Positions 32,985 to 45,144 of a DNA stretch of 64,000 bases are shown one piece after another (position 1 is the first letter of the stretch; every line of letters begins with the position of its first letter). Both the position numbers and the translations under genes were made by a program. This DNA is from Spirometra erinaceieuropaei (lineage: Eukaryota; Platyhelminthes; Cestoda; Diphyllobothriidea; Diphyllobothriidae): assembly GCA_902702965.1 (NCBI GenBank), contig CACRXP010000717.1:74050-138049 (forward strand), written 5' to 3'. The notes under the pieces were generated by a model that searched no databases, was not told where the DNA came from, and saw nothing but the letters and a program-made list of their open reading frames with translations.

Positions 32985-33620
32985 TGCATGTATATCGTTC
33001 TTACGGAACTCGCTCGTTCCGCCATGCCTTACAGGCTCTCTTTTGAGCCTAACCAGCAGCCCAACAATGGTTTGGGCTATGACCGGCTGACGATGGCTAG
33101 TAAGCCAGAAATAGCCATTCCAATCTCCGTTTTCTTTGTCGGTAATAAGATTCTGTATATATACATATGTATATGTTGGCTTATTAGCAAGGACAACGGA
33201 CTCGAGACTCGATGATAGAGTGCCACAACCAATGACCAAACATCCCGGGTTTGAATCTCAAGTGATCCGAACCTGAGGCTGGGCGTGACTGGTGGATGGC
33301 GGCAAATAAGCCAGAAATGGCTATTCTGGTCTTTCTTGTCTCTGTCGGTACTACCCTATGTGCCTATACTGGTAGACCCTGTGCGACTGCCTAAGAGAGT
33401 TCTAGTTTGAGTCCCAACACACAACGGGACAAGCACGTTCCGTAACCGATCGGTGAGCGCCCATCTGCCGTAATTGATATTCCCGATCACAACTGACAGG
33501 ACAACGGACCCGTCAGTCAATGGTAAAGCGTTACATTTAATGACCAAAAATCCTGGATCAGAACCTCAGACAATGCATAGCGGGTAGAAATGAATAGTGC
33601 ATTCGCGGCATCATGGGGGC
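32985..33620 (+). repeat. tRNA-derived SINE sequences, tandem and partly inverted
   Basis: A minus-oriented 3' fragment (about 32995-33055) is followed by a plus body (33070-33160: AAGCCAGAAATAGCCATTCC), then a full plus unit (33183-33480) with B-box-like GGGTTTGAATC near 33250 and body AAGCCAGAAATGGCTATTC, 3' part ending GGTGAGCGCCC, and then a new head at 33500-33580 with A-box-like CAGTCAATGGTAAAGCG. Units therefore run head to tail. The same family occurs at 48.8-49.9 kb. Confidence 0.75.
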
Positions 33621-34997
33621 TACCCTGGTAAACAAGTAAGAGGACAAGACATCACCTTACTTCACATTACCCAGCCGCTTTGGAGTCAGCAAAGCTATCC
33701 AATTTTTCCCAGAGTTCTGCAATTCTCTCCCATGTTGCCGCAGCCTCAGAGAAGCTTATAAGAAATCCTGTCGCTGTGCGTAAGAGGATTTTAAATTTCA
33801 TATAGACATAACAGCTGCCCCAGTGGCTGTTGGGAGCCAAGATCGGAGTGCGGAGAAGCTCAGTGACGAAGTGCTTGTCGGATACTGACCATTTTAACGA
33901 TCCTAGGTTAGCATTTACGATTTTAATGTGCAAAGACAGAACGTCATCCTATCTATTCAGAGGTCGCGACAGTATGGAAAAAAAGTTAGATTCATACGAT
34001 TAATTGGATTATGCGATTAGCCTATTTCTCCAGGATACGGGAGGAGTCTAATTAATCTTGCTTATTTGCGTACTATGCATCCATCATGACTTAGGTGATG
34101 GACCGGCAAGCACGTTAAGATGACCCGTTAGCATTTTCGCATATTATGAGCAACTTATTACATCTATGCTACAACTGTGTCATTAAATTCTGTTTCGCAT
34201 GTTTCCTTAACTCTGTTAAACTTTCCGCTCATTGCTTTGTCTTTCATCCTCGGCGTCCTGAAGCTCGGGGGGAATATTGCTGAACGGCCAATTTACAAGA
34301 ACCGTTCCGTGGCCTGGTCGAATGAATCCCTGCTTATTTGAGCTTACATGGCTTGGGGACGCTCTTCGTCGGGCCTTTTTAAGTCAGTCTTACGCGGGGG
34401 ATTGTTTCGTATATTTTTTCACGCCTTGAATTTTTTAGTCTGATGTCACTTTGCTACACCTTCCTAAGGTCGGTTCACTCGGTCCAACTGCTTTCTCTTA
34501 ATTATTAAGGAAGGTCCGACGCGTGTATGTTGGTATTTCAAAGCACGAGGACAAGTGATCTTTTGCGAAGAATTTCGAAGAAGTTAACTGGACTCCAAAA
34601 AGTGAGCAGGGTGGGTGAAGTTAATCACTTTGCATCCATCCCAATTGTCGTTGTTTTAATTTGCCATGCAGGCACTTCACCGCCGATTCGCCATATTTGT
34701 TGCTCATTCGTTTGCTCCTGACCGACTGCTCCTCTCCACTAATAACTTCGCGAATTGAAATGAAATAATTCCTGTTCCGCGCTGGGGAGTTCTCGTAAAA
34801 CCATGTGATATTTATGGTCGTCGTTCTAAGCATCGGTGCTTAAAAATTTATTCTAAGTGATGATTCCTTATTTTGGACTTTATCTGTCTATTTTCCTCGT
34901 CCTGAGTAATCATTCCCTACGTATTACCTTTTGTTAGTGATGTGGAGTAAGTTCAGGCAGAAATTTTACTGAACTTAAGGCAATGATTTAGGCTTTG

Positions 34998-35085
34998 GCA
35001 GGGGCGCTCACCGATCGTTCTTGCGGAACTCACTCGTTCTGTTGTACCTTACGGGCTCTCTCTCGAGCCCAACCAGCTTTCACCT
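34998..35085 (-). repeat. SINE 3' fragment
   Basis: GGGCGCTCACCGATCG, GGAACTCACTCGTTC and TCTCGAGCCCAACCAGC are the reverse complement of the 3' part of the SINE at 49107-49190. Confidence 0.75.
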
Positions 35086-35394
35086 CTCACACCTCTTTTG
35101 GGTACAACTTCGACAACCTTGCATATATTTATCCAGTTTTTGCACATTTGAAAGAGAGGAAAAGGCAAACACTTTTACTGCAGGCAAGGCTTTATCACAA
35201 AATATTCAATTAATAATAACGTTCAAAATATGACTAGCCATCTAATATATCAGCGTTTCTTCGCATCTGGGCTGCAGATGTGACGCAATTTAAGTGTTGT
35301 ATTGTTATCACCTTCGCCCCCACCACCGACATTTAGTAGCGGTACGTAGCACCCAGAAACCGATTTTTTCACAAAACCGACTAACATTAGACAT

Positions 35395-36290
35395 TGTTCG
35401 ATTTTCAGAAATGCCTAGAAAAGTGCATCCAAGTAAATTTGAAGGAAAAGAGGTCTTGACGTCGCGTGAAATGGATCTAAGTTGTAGAGACATCGAGCGA
35501 CGACTGAAGGGATCAAAAACCGTGAGGAATAAATATACTGTCGCTTGCAAAACAAACCTGTAATAAAACACGAACCAGTAGGAGTTAGGGAAGACTTACA
35601 GCTTAGTTTAGGAGAGGAACACTACTGAGAAGCGGAGTCAGTAGCACATGCATCACCGTGAAAAATTTGACGCTGACGTTTTCGTGTACCACAATTCACA
35701 GAATCATGAAGAGCCTTTGAGGAATGCCGCAGCTGAGGGAGAGCCACATAAAACAATGCATACATTGGACTGAGGATCACGCCACCCGGTCATATCAGTG
35801 ATATGATGTGGTTTTCACTGGAAGTGGGGTTGTTTTGGAGGGTCTGAGGGGTGGGAATAATAACTGGCATAAGGTCCAAAGGGACTATGATACATGCGGC
35901 AGACGACCATGCTGAACCCGTGTGGTGAAAATTTGCTTCAAGCGAAAAGTTAGAATTATTCTCCTTGCAGGGAAGATGGAATACTCAGTCTTCAATTCAG
36001 TCACAGCTTAATTACTGGGGCAGCCATTTCCTGAATTTTAGTACCTGTAAGTAAGCGTTTTTCGTGCTATAACGTTTGCTTGCTGTATCTCTCTTACGTG
36101 AAGAAACATATCATTCTAGGCAAAATTGTCGAACTTTTTGTCGGAAAAACGAACGACCTTCTAACAATGTAACAGGATGTGAGACTTGCGTGTGGGCACC
36201 GCTAAAACCGATCAGCACGGTTTTTTCTTCGCTGAATTTATTGTTTCTGAATGTTTTTGACGACGCAAGTCCAGAACCACCAGAACGATA
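35395..36290 (+). pseudogene. Tc1/mariner transposase relic
   Basis: Transposase binds terminal repeats through an N-terminal helix-turn-helix and cuts DNA with a DD(E/D) domain. The first part is open: MPRKVHPSKFEGKEVL, then REMDLSCRDIERRLKGSKTV, a helix-turn-helix pattern of Tc1-like enzymes. Later frames show ITVKNLTLTFSCTTIHRIM, the second DNA-binding region, and GGNNNWHKVQRDYDT, matching the GPDG-YYWHD block of the catalytic domain. The first catalytic DEK motif is degraded to TGSG. Several frameshifts. No terminal repeats were found close by. Confidence 0.6.
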
Positions 36291-36449
36291 GAATTGGTAA
36301 TCGTGCGCTTGATGGTCACTTCATGTGCATGATTTATTCGGGAAATTGCGGAGTTGTGAGTGCCTACTTATCTTCCTGCAAGAATATGCTGCGTTATGAA
36401 ATCAAAGCCAAGCACCGCGGTACTTCTGAAAGACTTTTAAATTTGGTTA

Positions 36450-37020
36450 TGCACTGAGTGGCCAGAAAACAATAGGATAGATGACAAACGTCAGATCCAC
36501 ATGACAAAATGCGCATTAACTAAAAAACAAAAAGAAAATATTCAAATAGGGCCGTAAAGTTTGCCAAAATGACTGCAGGAGATGACAAGTGCAGGCGTCC
36601 TTTACATGAGGCTCATGGTAAATTATTACTTGACTGTATACGGCCACATACTGTAGGTGTGCTATTTCATAAAACGCTAGCCGAAATTCTGAAATAAGTT
36701 TTCCATTCGAATAAATTACTTAAGCACGATTATCTTGTTAAATCGCGTGTTGCGTAGTCCCAAGATATTCCAGTCACGTCAGGATGTCGGTTTTCAATCG
36801 AGTCCCTTATTGACCGCCTGCACAAACCACATTCCGCAAAATCGACTACTTAAGTGGCATGAAATTTTCCATTGAATTGCGATGTCTATATATATTCAAG
36901 CATATTTTGTAGAAACTGCACAAAGTTATTTTTCATCTTTTCGTCTGATAGCGAATTACGTTTTCTGCAAATGTAGGCCTGAAAAGTATTTTTCAGTTTT
37001 AAAAGCAAACTCTGATTATG
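36450..37020 (+). mobile_element. inverted-repeat element, diverged copy
   Basis: Core GACTACTTAAGTGGCATGAAATTTTC and the following GAATTGCGATGTC and TTTTCAGTTTTAAAAGC align with the 32553 and 50106 copies. A possible left end at 36450 (GCACTGAGTGGCC) is weaker. Confidence 0.55.
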
Positions 37021-37926
37021 CGTTCTGTACTTTGTATTCGCCTTGCTGATTATTAACATTTTCGCGGCGTGTCCTTTGCAAGTCTCGAGTTTGAAAGTTT
37101 CCTGGGAAATACCCTCGGCAATAGAACCTGCAGTAATTTGACGTTTCTGCTCGCTCAGCCGTAAGCGCACGTCGATTTTCCCATCGCGTGTCTCCGTGGA
37201 GTGGAAACGGGGCAATTAAAACCCAACAAGGCCTCGTCGTGAACATCAAGTAGAACTGCTTCGCGCTTTATCACAAGGGGGTGGAACAGGTGCGAAGGCC
37301 ACGCCTTATTTATCGTTTTACCAACCCCGGCACTCTTTATAAACTGGTTTTTAATTCTGCACGCGTCTAAACGTTTGAAAACCTTTGGGCTGTCATCTTA
37401 TGTTCTGACCCGTGCCTAATTACACTGTCTGCCTACAGCTATCTGACTGTCTCGCTCGTTTTTCATCAATTTTTGCTTCGCTCAATTATTCACATGTGAG
37501 AATCGATCGCGTTTAATATTCTCCTGAGTCTCGGGGGCTTTTTTCTGAAGGCAGCTGCCCTCACATGAGCAAAAACGCTTGCTTCTTTCGCTCAACTAGG
37601 TCATCCCCTTCGTTCTATCATTGATTTACTCTCGAGGGTTTTCTGAACTTCCCCTCTTTGCATTTCCAGTGCACTGATGTTATATAATCTTCCTCCATGG
37701 TTTTCCTGAATAAAACTACTACATATATGCTCTCCTTCCTTCGTTTTCACGGCCAATCCAACTGCTTCAGAAGGTTTGGCTACAAAATCCGGTCGGCTTT
37801 TGTGCTTATAGAAGGACCCGGCGCTGATGTCTATATGCATTAACCCTAAGTTCTTGAATTATACTTCCTTACATCGTGTATGACTCAAGAGTCCGAAAAT
37901 TCCTAACGATGTCTTACTATTTTTAG

Positions 37927-38840
37927 TGGCAATTTGCGGAGCACGAGACGTTGTCATCCTTGGCACGGACGGCCTGACTGACAATTTTGACCCCGTTATT
38001 GCAAGACTGGCTGTTCCTCAAGCGCCTGAGATCGCCTTCGTAGACGATGAGGCGGATAGCGAGACCATGGACCGTGATAACTTCGGCTCTGAACAAAGCA
38101 GCGGCATTGCCGAGGCTCATCGCCACTGGACACCGTCCATCACCTCCACTTCTCCAAAACACCTCTCCTCCGACGTCGAAGTCGCCACTGATCGATGGTC
38201 GATTTTTCGTGACCTTCAGCGTCCAGTGCGCCATCGGTGGACCAGCATGTCTCCGTTGCCTACGCCTTATGACCTTCCAATTTGGCCCAAGCCACCGCCT
38301 CCCCCCCTGGACGACAGCTGCACCCATGATGCGCAGGCAAAAGGGCCACTCACTGAACCAGACGGACAACTAGATGTTAGCGCGCGCAGCCTTAATTTCA
38401 CGGACCAGCTGGAACTCAGCTGGCCGGAACGGCGACAGTACGCAACGAAGGAGATGATGCGTATCTGGAACGACCTGGACACTCACCTGAACGGAGCTGG
38501 CCCACCCAGTGCGGCGGACTTTGGTGAAGCGCTTTTGCGCCACGTGCGCCGCTTAACGGCGCAAAAACGTCAACTCCTAGAGGCACCTGACACCACAAAG
38601 TTGAAGGCCCAGTACTCTCGCTACATGCGCAGGAGGAGTGCCCTCAAGGCAAAATCAACAGTTGATGATAAACAGAGGGAACAACGACCCGATCGGCTCA
38701 AAGAGGACAGGGAATTTCGTGAACTGGAGGCCCAAAGGGCCCGGATCATGGACGCAATCCGTCGGCTGCCTGGCAAACTGGATCATGCAACTGTTCTGAC
38801 CCTGGAAGTGAGCGCACTTTTCTCAACACCGGAAACATGA
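37927..38840 (+). CDS. PP2C-type protein phosphatase, last exon
   Basis: 304 codons to TGA at 38838. It opens with ICGARDVVILGTDGLTDNFD, the PP2C motif with the metal-binding Asp in DG (family SDGLWDN). A Ser/Pro-rich segment (PKPPPPPLDD near residue 125) follows, then a charged, probably helical region (MRIWNDLDTHL, RRLTAQKRQLLE, AQYSRYMRRRSALK) and finally KLDHATVLTLEV, the last PP2C beta strand with its conserved Asp. A low-complexity insertion of about 250 residues between the last two motifs is unusual for PP2C. The acceptor TTTTTAG at 37926 fixes the start; there is no ATG in this exon because translation begins upstream. No convincing poly(A) signal is close; AATAAA at 39613 is a candidate. 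Confidence 0.82.
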
Positions 38841-41800
38841 AGGAGTACCACTTCCTGCAATCAGGAACATAGACCTTGTTTTGCTGCATATTCCTGGATT
38901 TTATCTGTTACCTGTGATATAGTGTGTAGTATACGTAAGTCGATCCTTAATTCGCTGTCTTCCGATGCAGCTGGCATTCGAGAAGCGAATTCATCGTTTC
39001 AGTGCATTTCCTTTTAGGGCATTTTTACTCCCGAAGGGTCATCCTCTTGTGTTGTTTTTTTTTCACTTCCACCGCTCACTGTGTCGCTCACTTTTTACTA
39101 GCTTCAGTTTTTTTATATGTAATGCAAAACAGACTGCGAAACAGTCAACGGTTTCTACTTATTTTGTTCTAAGATGGCTGTTGGAGTCTACACGAAGATC
39201 TAGATCCTGTTTTGCTGTCAGAACACATATGTCGGATGATTTATATTTGATATTTGGAGCAAAAGACCTTAGGCGCGTCCTCTGAGTCTCTGGCGTTTTT
39301 GTGCCAGTTGTGTTTTGGACATTTTCCTGAGATATCCTATAACATAAGTTTGTAGTAGATTATTTAAACGCATTTGTACTTCTTGATAAAATTGATCCCG
39401 CGATCAGATCAATTGCCCGCGGCTATATAAACGCGTTTGCTTCTCAAATTCTATTGAGCCTGGACAATGAAAAAACAACTTCTGTACCAAGCATGTAATT
39501 TTTTCAGTGCTTATTCAACCTGCTCCTAGGATTGTCAGTCAGTGATGGTTAAAAGGGTTCTTCGCAAAATCCAAAATAAGTGTAATCACACTATCCTGCA
39601 CAGCGTAGCAGAAATAAAGCAATTATTTTTTGACGTCAGGCAGCATCGGGTTTTTCGTCCACCCTCGCCTAGTAAATTTTCACAGCAAACACCCATAGAC
39701 TGGTGATACTGACGTCTTTTATGTATTTTGTCTACTGACCTAGCGTCCCAGAACGTTTTTATTTCTCTGCGCAAATACCGCCCTACTTATGCTATCATAG
39801 TACACTGTTGTCTAGAGTAATGCTTAAGCAAAAGTCTTACTCCGTTATAGTTTTTCGGTAGGTAGCCCGTGCGACTGTCATTTCAAAGATACATGAAATT
39901 ATCAAAGCTTTAGAAGGTAACCCACAGAACACTGTTTTTCCAAACAGACTAACGGCTTGTTTTTGGTATATTTTTATTTTCAGGGACTGGACACATTTTT
40001 CACTGGTTGCCTATGGCATGGGGTTAAAGTAAAGGTCGCTGAACAAAAAAGGAAGGCGGATTGAGATAGCGTTTTATCGCGCACACTGAGGCAATTGAAC
40101 TCAGCGATCAGGGTCGTCATTGTGCACTGCGTGTTCCAGTCTCTCAGCGCTTCTGTTCGAAATCCTCATTTGCTTACATAAGTGAACTGCGTAGCTACCA
40201 TAAATACCACACAAAAAGCCAAAATACTACAAATGCCAAGCAATCCTCTTTGCATCCAGAATCATCTTAAAGGCACGCTATCCAACACCAAATTATGGGT
40301 GATGAATAAGGCACTGTAAATTGTGTGCCAGGAAGACTTAGCGGTGCTATCTTGCTCGCAATTCTGCCCGGGTTACCTGTGCGTCAGTTTTTTTAAACCA
40401 CGTCTTTTAAGAGGGTTTATTAAAATCTTATTATCGGGAGGGACGTGAGCCACAATACTTATTTAATAAATCATACAGTAGGTCCCTTTTGGGCCCAATA
40501 GAAAGAAGATTCCAGAGGTCCGTCTGAAAATGACAAAAGATGCAGTAGGGAATATTTCGGGCATAATCGCTGTGGCAGCCAGTCCTATGGATGGCGGCCA
40601 AGCCGTGTTCCATTCTGTGGTCAGGACAGGCCAACGTCAAATCTATGCTCCTGAGAGTCAGATCAGAAGCAATTGGACTACGCGAATGTTCATTTCATCA
40701 TCGTGTTCACTCAGAAAGGGATGTACAAGTAGTAATACATTTTTAACAGTAAGCATGGAAGCCCCGACAAACGCGCAGCGCGTATACCTTGTCAGTTGGT
40801 GTTCGGTTAGCTTGGATTAGATATTGTGAGCAAGTGGTTTTTTTCTCCAAGACAGGGTTTCACTCCATTCAAATACGCTCTCGGTCTTAATCGACATGGT
40901 TTCACTTCCTGCCGCCGTTGCATCTCATAAGCTGGAAATACTAAAATTGGAAAAAAGGACAAAATTTATGAAATAATTACATCAAAACAAGGAAAAATGG
41001 GCAGGACGACCTACTTATTTTCCGCTGCAATTCTCAATTATCTGGTACTCCCCCAGGGATATGCTAGATGTTCGTAACCTTTCGGCCGATGGTATTTATA
41101 CCAAGAAATTGCTTTTAGGCTAAATCCAACCCTAACAACTGACCAGAATTGTCCCGATCAAGTAAATGTGCTATTCATTAGCACATCAAACAAGTAAATT
41201 GACCAAATGACCTAAATAAATACGCAGTGGCACATCTGTCGAAGGGATCAACGCCCTCGGCGGTGTTAACCTTTAACTTATCTCTTTATTGGCTTTCATT
41301 CACAGCAAACTAGTTTGAACAGCAGTCAGAGAGTTGCTGGAAAAGTCTACTGAGAATAAAGGAAGATCACCCAAAAAATAAACTCAGTGATGGATTTCAT
41401 CCGCTTAAGTATTATGTGTTAGATGACCAGAACTACGTAATGTTTAGAAGGGTTTTAACGGTCTCTCCGATTTCCAGTTGCATGGTCCAATTATTTTTTA
41501 GCATCTTGAAATCCGTGTCACCTTCGTACGATAGCCTGAATGCGCTGCGAAAATCGTACACTTCCTCCATACACTGGGGCATGGCTAAAAAATACCGACA
41601 CACGCGAAAGAACGCTCTCCACTAAACGGCTGAAGAGGAGGCCCGACCGCCGATATGAGGATTTGCACGTCTGATTTTTCCGATTTACACCTGAACCCGT
41701 CATCAAAGTCAACAAAAATCACGGCCCGCGGAAACGCGACGGATGCAATTTCTGCATTAGTTATTGGTAGCTTTAGATGGTGAGATAGTCGCTTGGTCGC

Positions 41801-41899
41801 CCGAATCTGAGTCGGTAAAAGCTGTCACTTAAGCCCCAATTATAGTAATTGACGGAATAGTTATTTGGCTGTTTGTTTAACCAGTTCTGTCATCGGCAC
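38841..41899. other. 3-kb region downstream of the phosphatase, no gene recognised
   Basis: Includes the probable 3' UTR of the phosphatase (candidate AATAAA at 39613-39618). Short open frames at 40431-40640 (-) and 40530-40820 (+) overlap and have no recognisable motif. Confidence 0.4.
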
Positions 41900-42480
41900 C
41901 ACTCGTAACTCTTGCGTGACTGCATAACTGAATGAGAATTCCACCTTCTTTGCAGACGATATTCACTGTATGCTCCACAGGAGGGTAGGGGCAGGGACGG
42001 TGACTTGCGTTTCAAATAATTTATAGTGACGACAGACTTGCGCCGCGTCCACCGCACTCTCTCCTCCCGCACCTCGGCTGAGTGTCAAGACAGAGTCAAG
42101 AATACGGGAAGCGGAGGAGGGCGCGGGTGGCGGATATGGCGAAAAAACCTGCATTTAGACATGCCATCACTCCTCCTGGTCCACAACGGACACTAACTAG
42201 AACCACATACGTCAGGATAATGGAGAGGGGTGGCACGGATACCAGTTGTCCCGACATGGGTCTGCTGCCACACACCAAAGTTGGCATTTGCTATGGGTGC
42301 GTTTTCCCGACAACGAGTGTAGGACTCCGATCTAGCATCTGGGCTGGTCCAGCGCCTCTAGCACGTGGCCCGTTTTATAGGCAGGCATAACTGAACACCA
42401 GCCCAGGAAAGCATCGACGCTGAATGCGAGGGGGAAGGTCACTGTACATGGTTGCGGACTGTAGACCGCGGAACCATGAA
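41900..42480 (-). repeat. dispersed repeat, copy 1
   Basis: Shares with 54500-55060 the plus strand blocks TTATAGTGA, TGTCAAGACAGAGTCAAGAA against TGTCAGGACACAGTCAGGAA, and CTCCTGGTCCACAA against CCCCTGGTCCACAA in the same order. Its left end (GGGACGGTGACT) also resembles the 3' UTR of the Penelope-like copy at about 45.93 kb. Probably a decayed Penelope-type 3' region; orientation inferred from that. Confidence 0.45.
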
Positions 42481-43885
42481 CTACATATCTCGTAACTCAC
42501 AGCTCGTTCTCCTCTTGCGCTAATCTTGACCTCTACGAAGTTGAAGAAGTTGTCGAGGTACGTTGAGTGAGCCGGAACCGAGAGTTTTGGATTTCTCACA
42601 TGGTCGATTATCCGCGTCCGATATAATCCTCCACTTTTACTGACGTATTTGCCTTGTCTACAACCGTACCAGGTGCAATAGTCGACTCCTGATATTTTCT
42701 ACTCTGACCGAGTGTCTTTTGCTCATAGCGCTTGACGCCTGATTGTTTCCTCTGGTCTGGATACAACTCCAACACCAAGTGGTCTTCGAAGGTGGCTGGC
42801 TTCACCCGGAATATCCTTAGCGTACAGGAGCGATTGCCAAAATTTGAATCCCTGCGTGATTTTGTCTTTAGTTTTGCATTTTCAACTACCGGCAACAAAG
42901 GCAATGCAGGTAGTCATTTGATCATAACTTCATCTTCCGATTTACTGAAATAAGCCTCAACACACCGAAATAGCGCTATTGCGCAACCGTCTTTGGGACC
43001 TACGCGAGACTTGCTGCTGAAATCAGCTGATTCCGTTGTATTTATCACTTACTTGGGCACTAGTATTTGAGACATCACAATGTTCACGGCAGTTGGGGAC
43101 ATCAGTTACGTCCAGCAGGTAATTTTCTTCCCGTTGTATCGTGAGTTAAATGCCCAGGCAGAAGGTGATGAGATGGCCCTTAAATGTTACCATTTGATGC
43201 TCTTTGGAGGAAGACGACAGCCCCATCTACGTACGAGGCTCAGAAACTCTGACAGAAAGTCAGTGAGTAACCGAGAAAGGCTCGGTTTACATCTGAAGCC
43301 TTCTGACGGAGAAAAATAAAAACAAATACAATACCAATTTTTGCACAGTGGATGGTCCAATTCCTTATTGTCCGCATGGAAAATTACGGACAGGGGACCT
43401 TCGGAATTTCTGCCTGCAGAGACACTGCTGATACTACGAAAATGCCCCTGCCGTACAAATCCACTTAAGTGTAAAATCTCGTCTTTGAATTGGCAAACAC
43501 TGCGACACGGGAATGAAAAGGCTAAAGGTCCCAGCCGGCGTCTTCTTGTTATAGCCAACAAATGCTTCCGCTCATAACAATATCGGAAGTCGGAGTCAAC
43601 AAGACTTTCAGCATCTTTAACACCCTAGATTGCATCAATGTGACTTCCGACACCGTCCGAGGCATTGACGAGCAGCCATCTCGAGCATCCTAAGCCTTGC
43701 CTCTCGCACAGAGGTATCTAGGAGGTTGGGTCTCATTCATTGTATAAAATGCAAGTCCGATTATCGCAGGATGACTAGCAGACAACTAGTGACACAGATG
43801 CGCTGGTGCAAAAGGACACGCACCTATTCTTGACTGCGTATGTCCTCAAAAACAGTCATTAGTTTCCTCTCTTTATCTGCAACCG
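42481..43885. other. stretch without a recognised gene
   Basis: Open frames at 42608-42904 (-) and 43187-43561 (-, 124 codons) have no recognised motif or splice context. Confidence 0.4.
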
Positions 43886-43926
43886 TCTCTGATGATGGGC
43901 TCAAGTGAGAGTCCGCAACGTCAGGC
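43886..43926 (+). ncRNA. hammerhead-like motif, minimal type
   Basis: CTGATGA, one extra T, stem II GGGCTC/GAG-AGTCC around AAGT, then GCAA (consensus GAAA), CG and GTC at the cleavage position. Stem I pairs GTCT with AGGC (four pairs including one G-T). The extra T after CTGATGA and the GCAA change argue against activity as written. Confidence 0.5.
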
Positions 43927-44289
43927 CAACAAACTTCTTGCTTCAGTGATCACATTTACTTCTCCCTCCCTAATGTTTGCCAATGATTCGACGAGTTGAA
44001 AGCAAACAACCCAGGCAACAGCTTGGAGTGTGCCGGCTGACGCCGAGTGAATTACTCGAAAAGTCACGTAACCCACGGTCATAAAAACCGTTCTAATTCA
44101 CCATAGCAGATAATGATAATAGCCGGGAGCGAGAAAATTCTGATATTTACGCCTTCAATGCTTCGACTTTTCCAAAAGATGCTCTCACTGGGAGATAGTA
44201 GTGGCTGCTGCGTCGCCCTCTTCTGAGCTCTATATTTTCCTTCTATGAAATTCGAAAAATGCAAATCAATCATACTGCAAGTGACTGAG

Positions 44290-44690
44290 AGACTCAGAAT
44301 ATTAAGCAGCTATTCCGCAGAGGCAGCTAAATCACAGTTCAACTTTTCATATCACTTCTTAAACCAAACGCAAGGAGATTTGTGGCGGGGATTGCAATCC
44401 ACGTTTGCACAGTATCTTCCGAGGAAAGAGAAAAGTCCGATATTCTAAATCGAGTTATATAGCAGGAAGCACATGGGTAAGGCTGGCGGAGGCACTGATC
44501 AGCCGAATTCCTGGCAGCTTGTGTTACACCGGTGAAACACGTGTCTGGGCTTTGGCTAATTCTCGGCTGGTAATATGGTAAACTAGTCAGTTGTCCAATA
44601 ATGCTGAGTGTCTGTCGTCTGTTATTTCATTAAGTCTGATGGATTTCAACTCAAATGATTATATCAGATTTCGAATCAACACTGAGAAGT
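44290..44690 (+). mobile_element. Penelope-like 3' region with hammerhead motif (PLE-C)
   Basis: Order: AATATTAAGCAGCTATTCCGCAG (split block matching AATATTAAGCGG, TTATTCCGCAG at 12390), CTTCCGAGGAAAG (arm core), hammerhead (44488-44550), tail GCTAATTC and GTAATATGGTAAACT, then TGATGGATTTCAACTCAAAT, which again matches the start of the PLE-A UTR. So the tail is followed by the beginning of another unit, as expected for tandem Penelope terminal repeats. No coding sequence. Confidence 0.6.
44488..44550 (+). ncRNA. hammerhead ribozyme-like motif, copy 3 (degenerate)
   Basis: CTGATCA (G8 changed to C), stem II GCCG/CGGT with a shorter loop than in the other copies, intact GAAA, self-complementary CACGTG, cleavage triplet GTC followed by TGGGC. 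Stem I has only two pairs before a mismatch. The G8 change should inactivate it. Confidence 0.68.
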
Positions 44691-45144
44691 AAGTGATTGA
44701 GGATTTACCCCAACTTCATGGAGTAGTTGCTGGGGTAATTCAAAGCTGACATTCGTGCACCGTTATATAGAAGGGATGGCCACGAATATGATTAAAACTC
44801 AAGGGGATTTCTGCTTTGCCCAAATACTACACTATTGAACTGTCGCAGGCAGTCGCATTGCTTAAGTTGCTTAGCGGAAGAAATACCCATGAAGAGATTG
44901 GATATTAGAACAGTCATTTCTGGCATACCAGCGGTTTTCACACGATCATAAATCAACATATTCTTTGGATAAACGGGGGACAGAACCAAAATTTATTGGT
45001 CACCCGACGTGAATTTAAATCATCTGAAATTCCGGTAGCAAAACTCGAAATTATGCACACCGCGGCTTGGGCCATGGTTTTCTAACGACAGCTTACAAAC
45101 CAAAATAAGCGCTGACATCTCTTTTATTTTTTCAAAGTCGCTTA
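44691..45144. other. stretch without a recognised gene
   Basis: Nothing recognised between PLE-C and the inverted-repeat element. Confidence 0.4.

Larger units (their letters stand above)
25810..37926 (+). other. inferred 12.1-kb intron of the phosphatase gene
   Basis: Donor GTAAGAG at 25810 and acceptor TTACTATTTTTAG at 37926, both good, with matching phase (1) and coherent protein across the junction. The intron holds a Penelope-like foldback copy (31.3-31.7 kb), inverted-repeat elements (32.6 and 36.5 kb), SINE sequence (33.0-33.6 and 35.0 kb), a Tc1/mariner relic (35.4-36.3 kb) and an unidentified minus strand remnant (27.4 kb). Long parts (25.9-27.3, 27.7-31.3 and 33.7-34.9 kb) show nothing recognisable. 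Confidence 0.7.

Noticed and set aside
38965..39285. 106-codon frame after the phosphatase stop
   Set aside because: Phe/Ser-rich, no domain; most likely 3' UTR or intergenic.
40431..40820. Overlapping frames of 69 and 96 codons on opposite strands
   Set aside because: No recognisable motif; a LINE origin was considered but the RT landmarks are absent.
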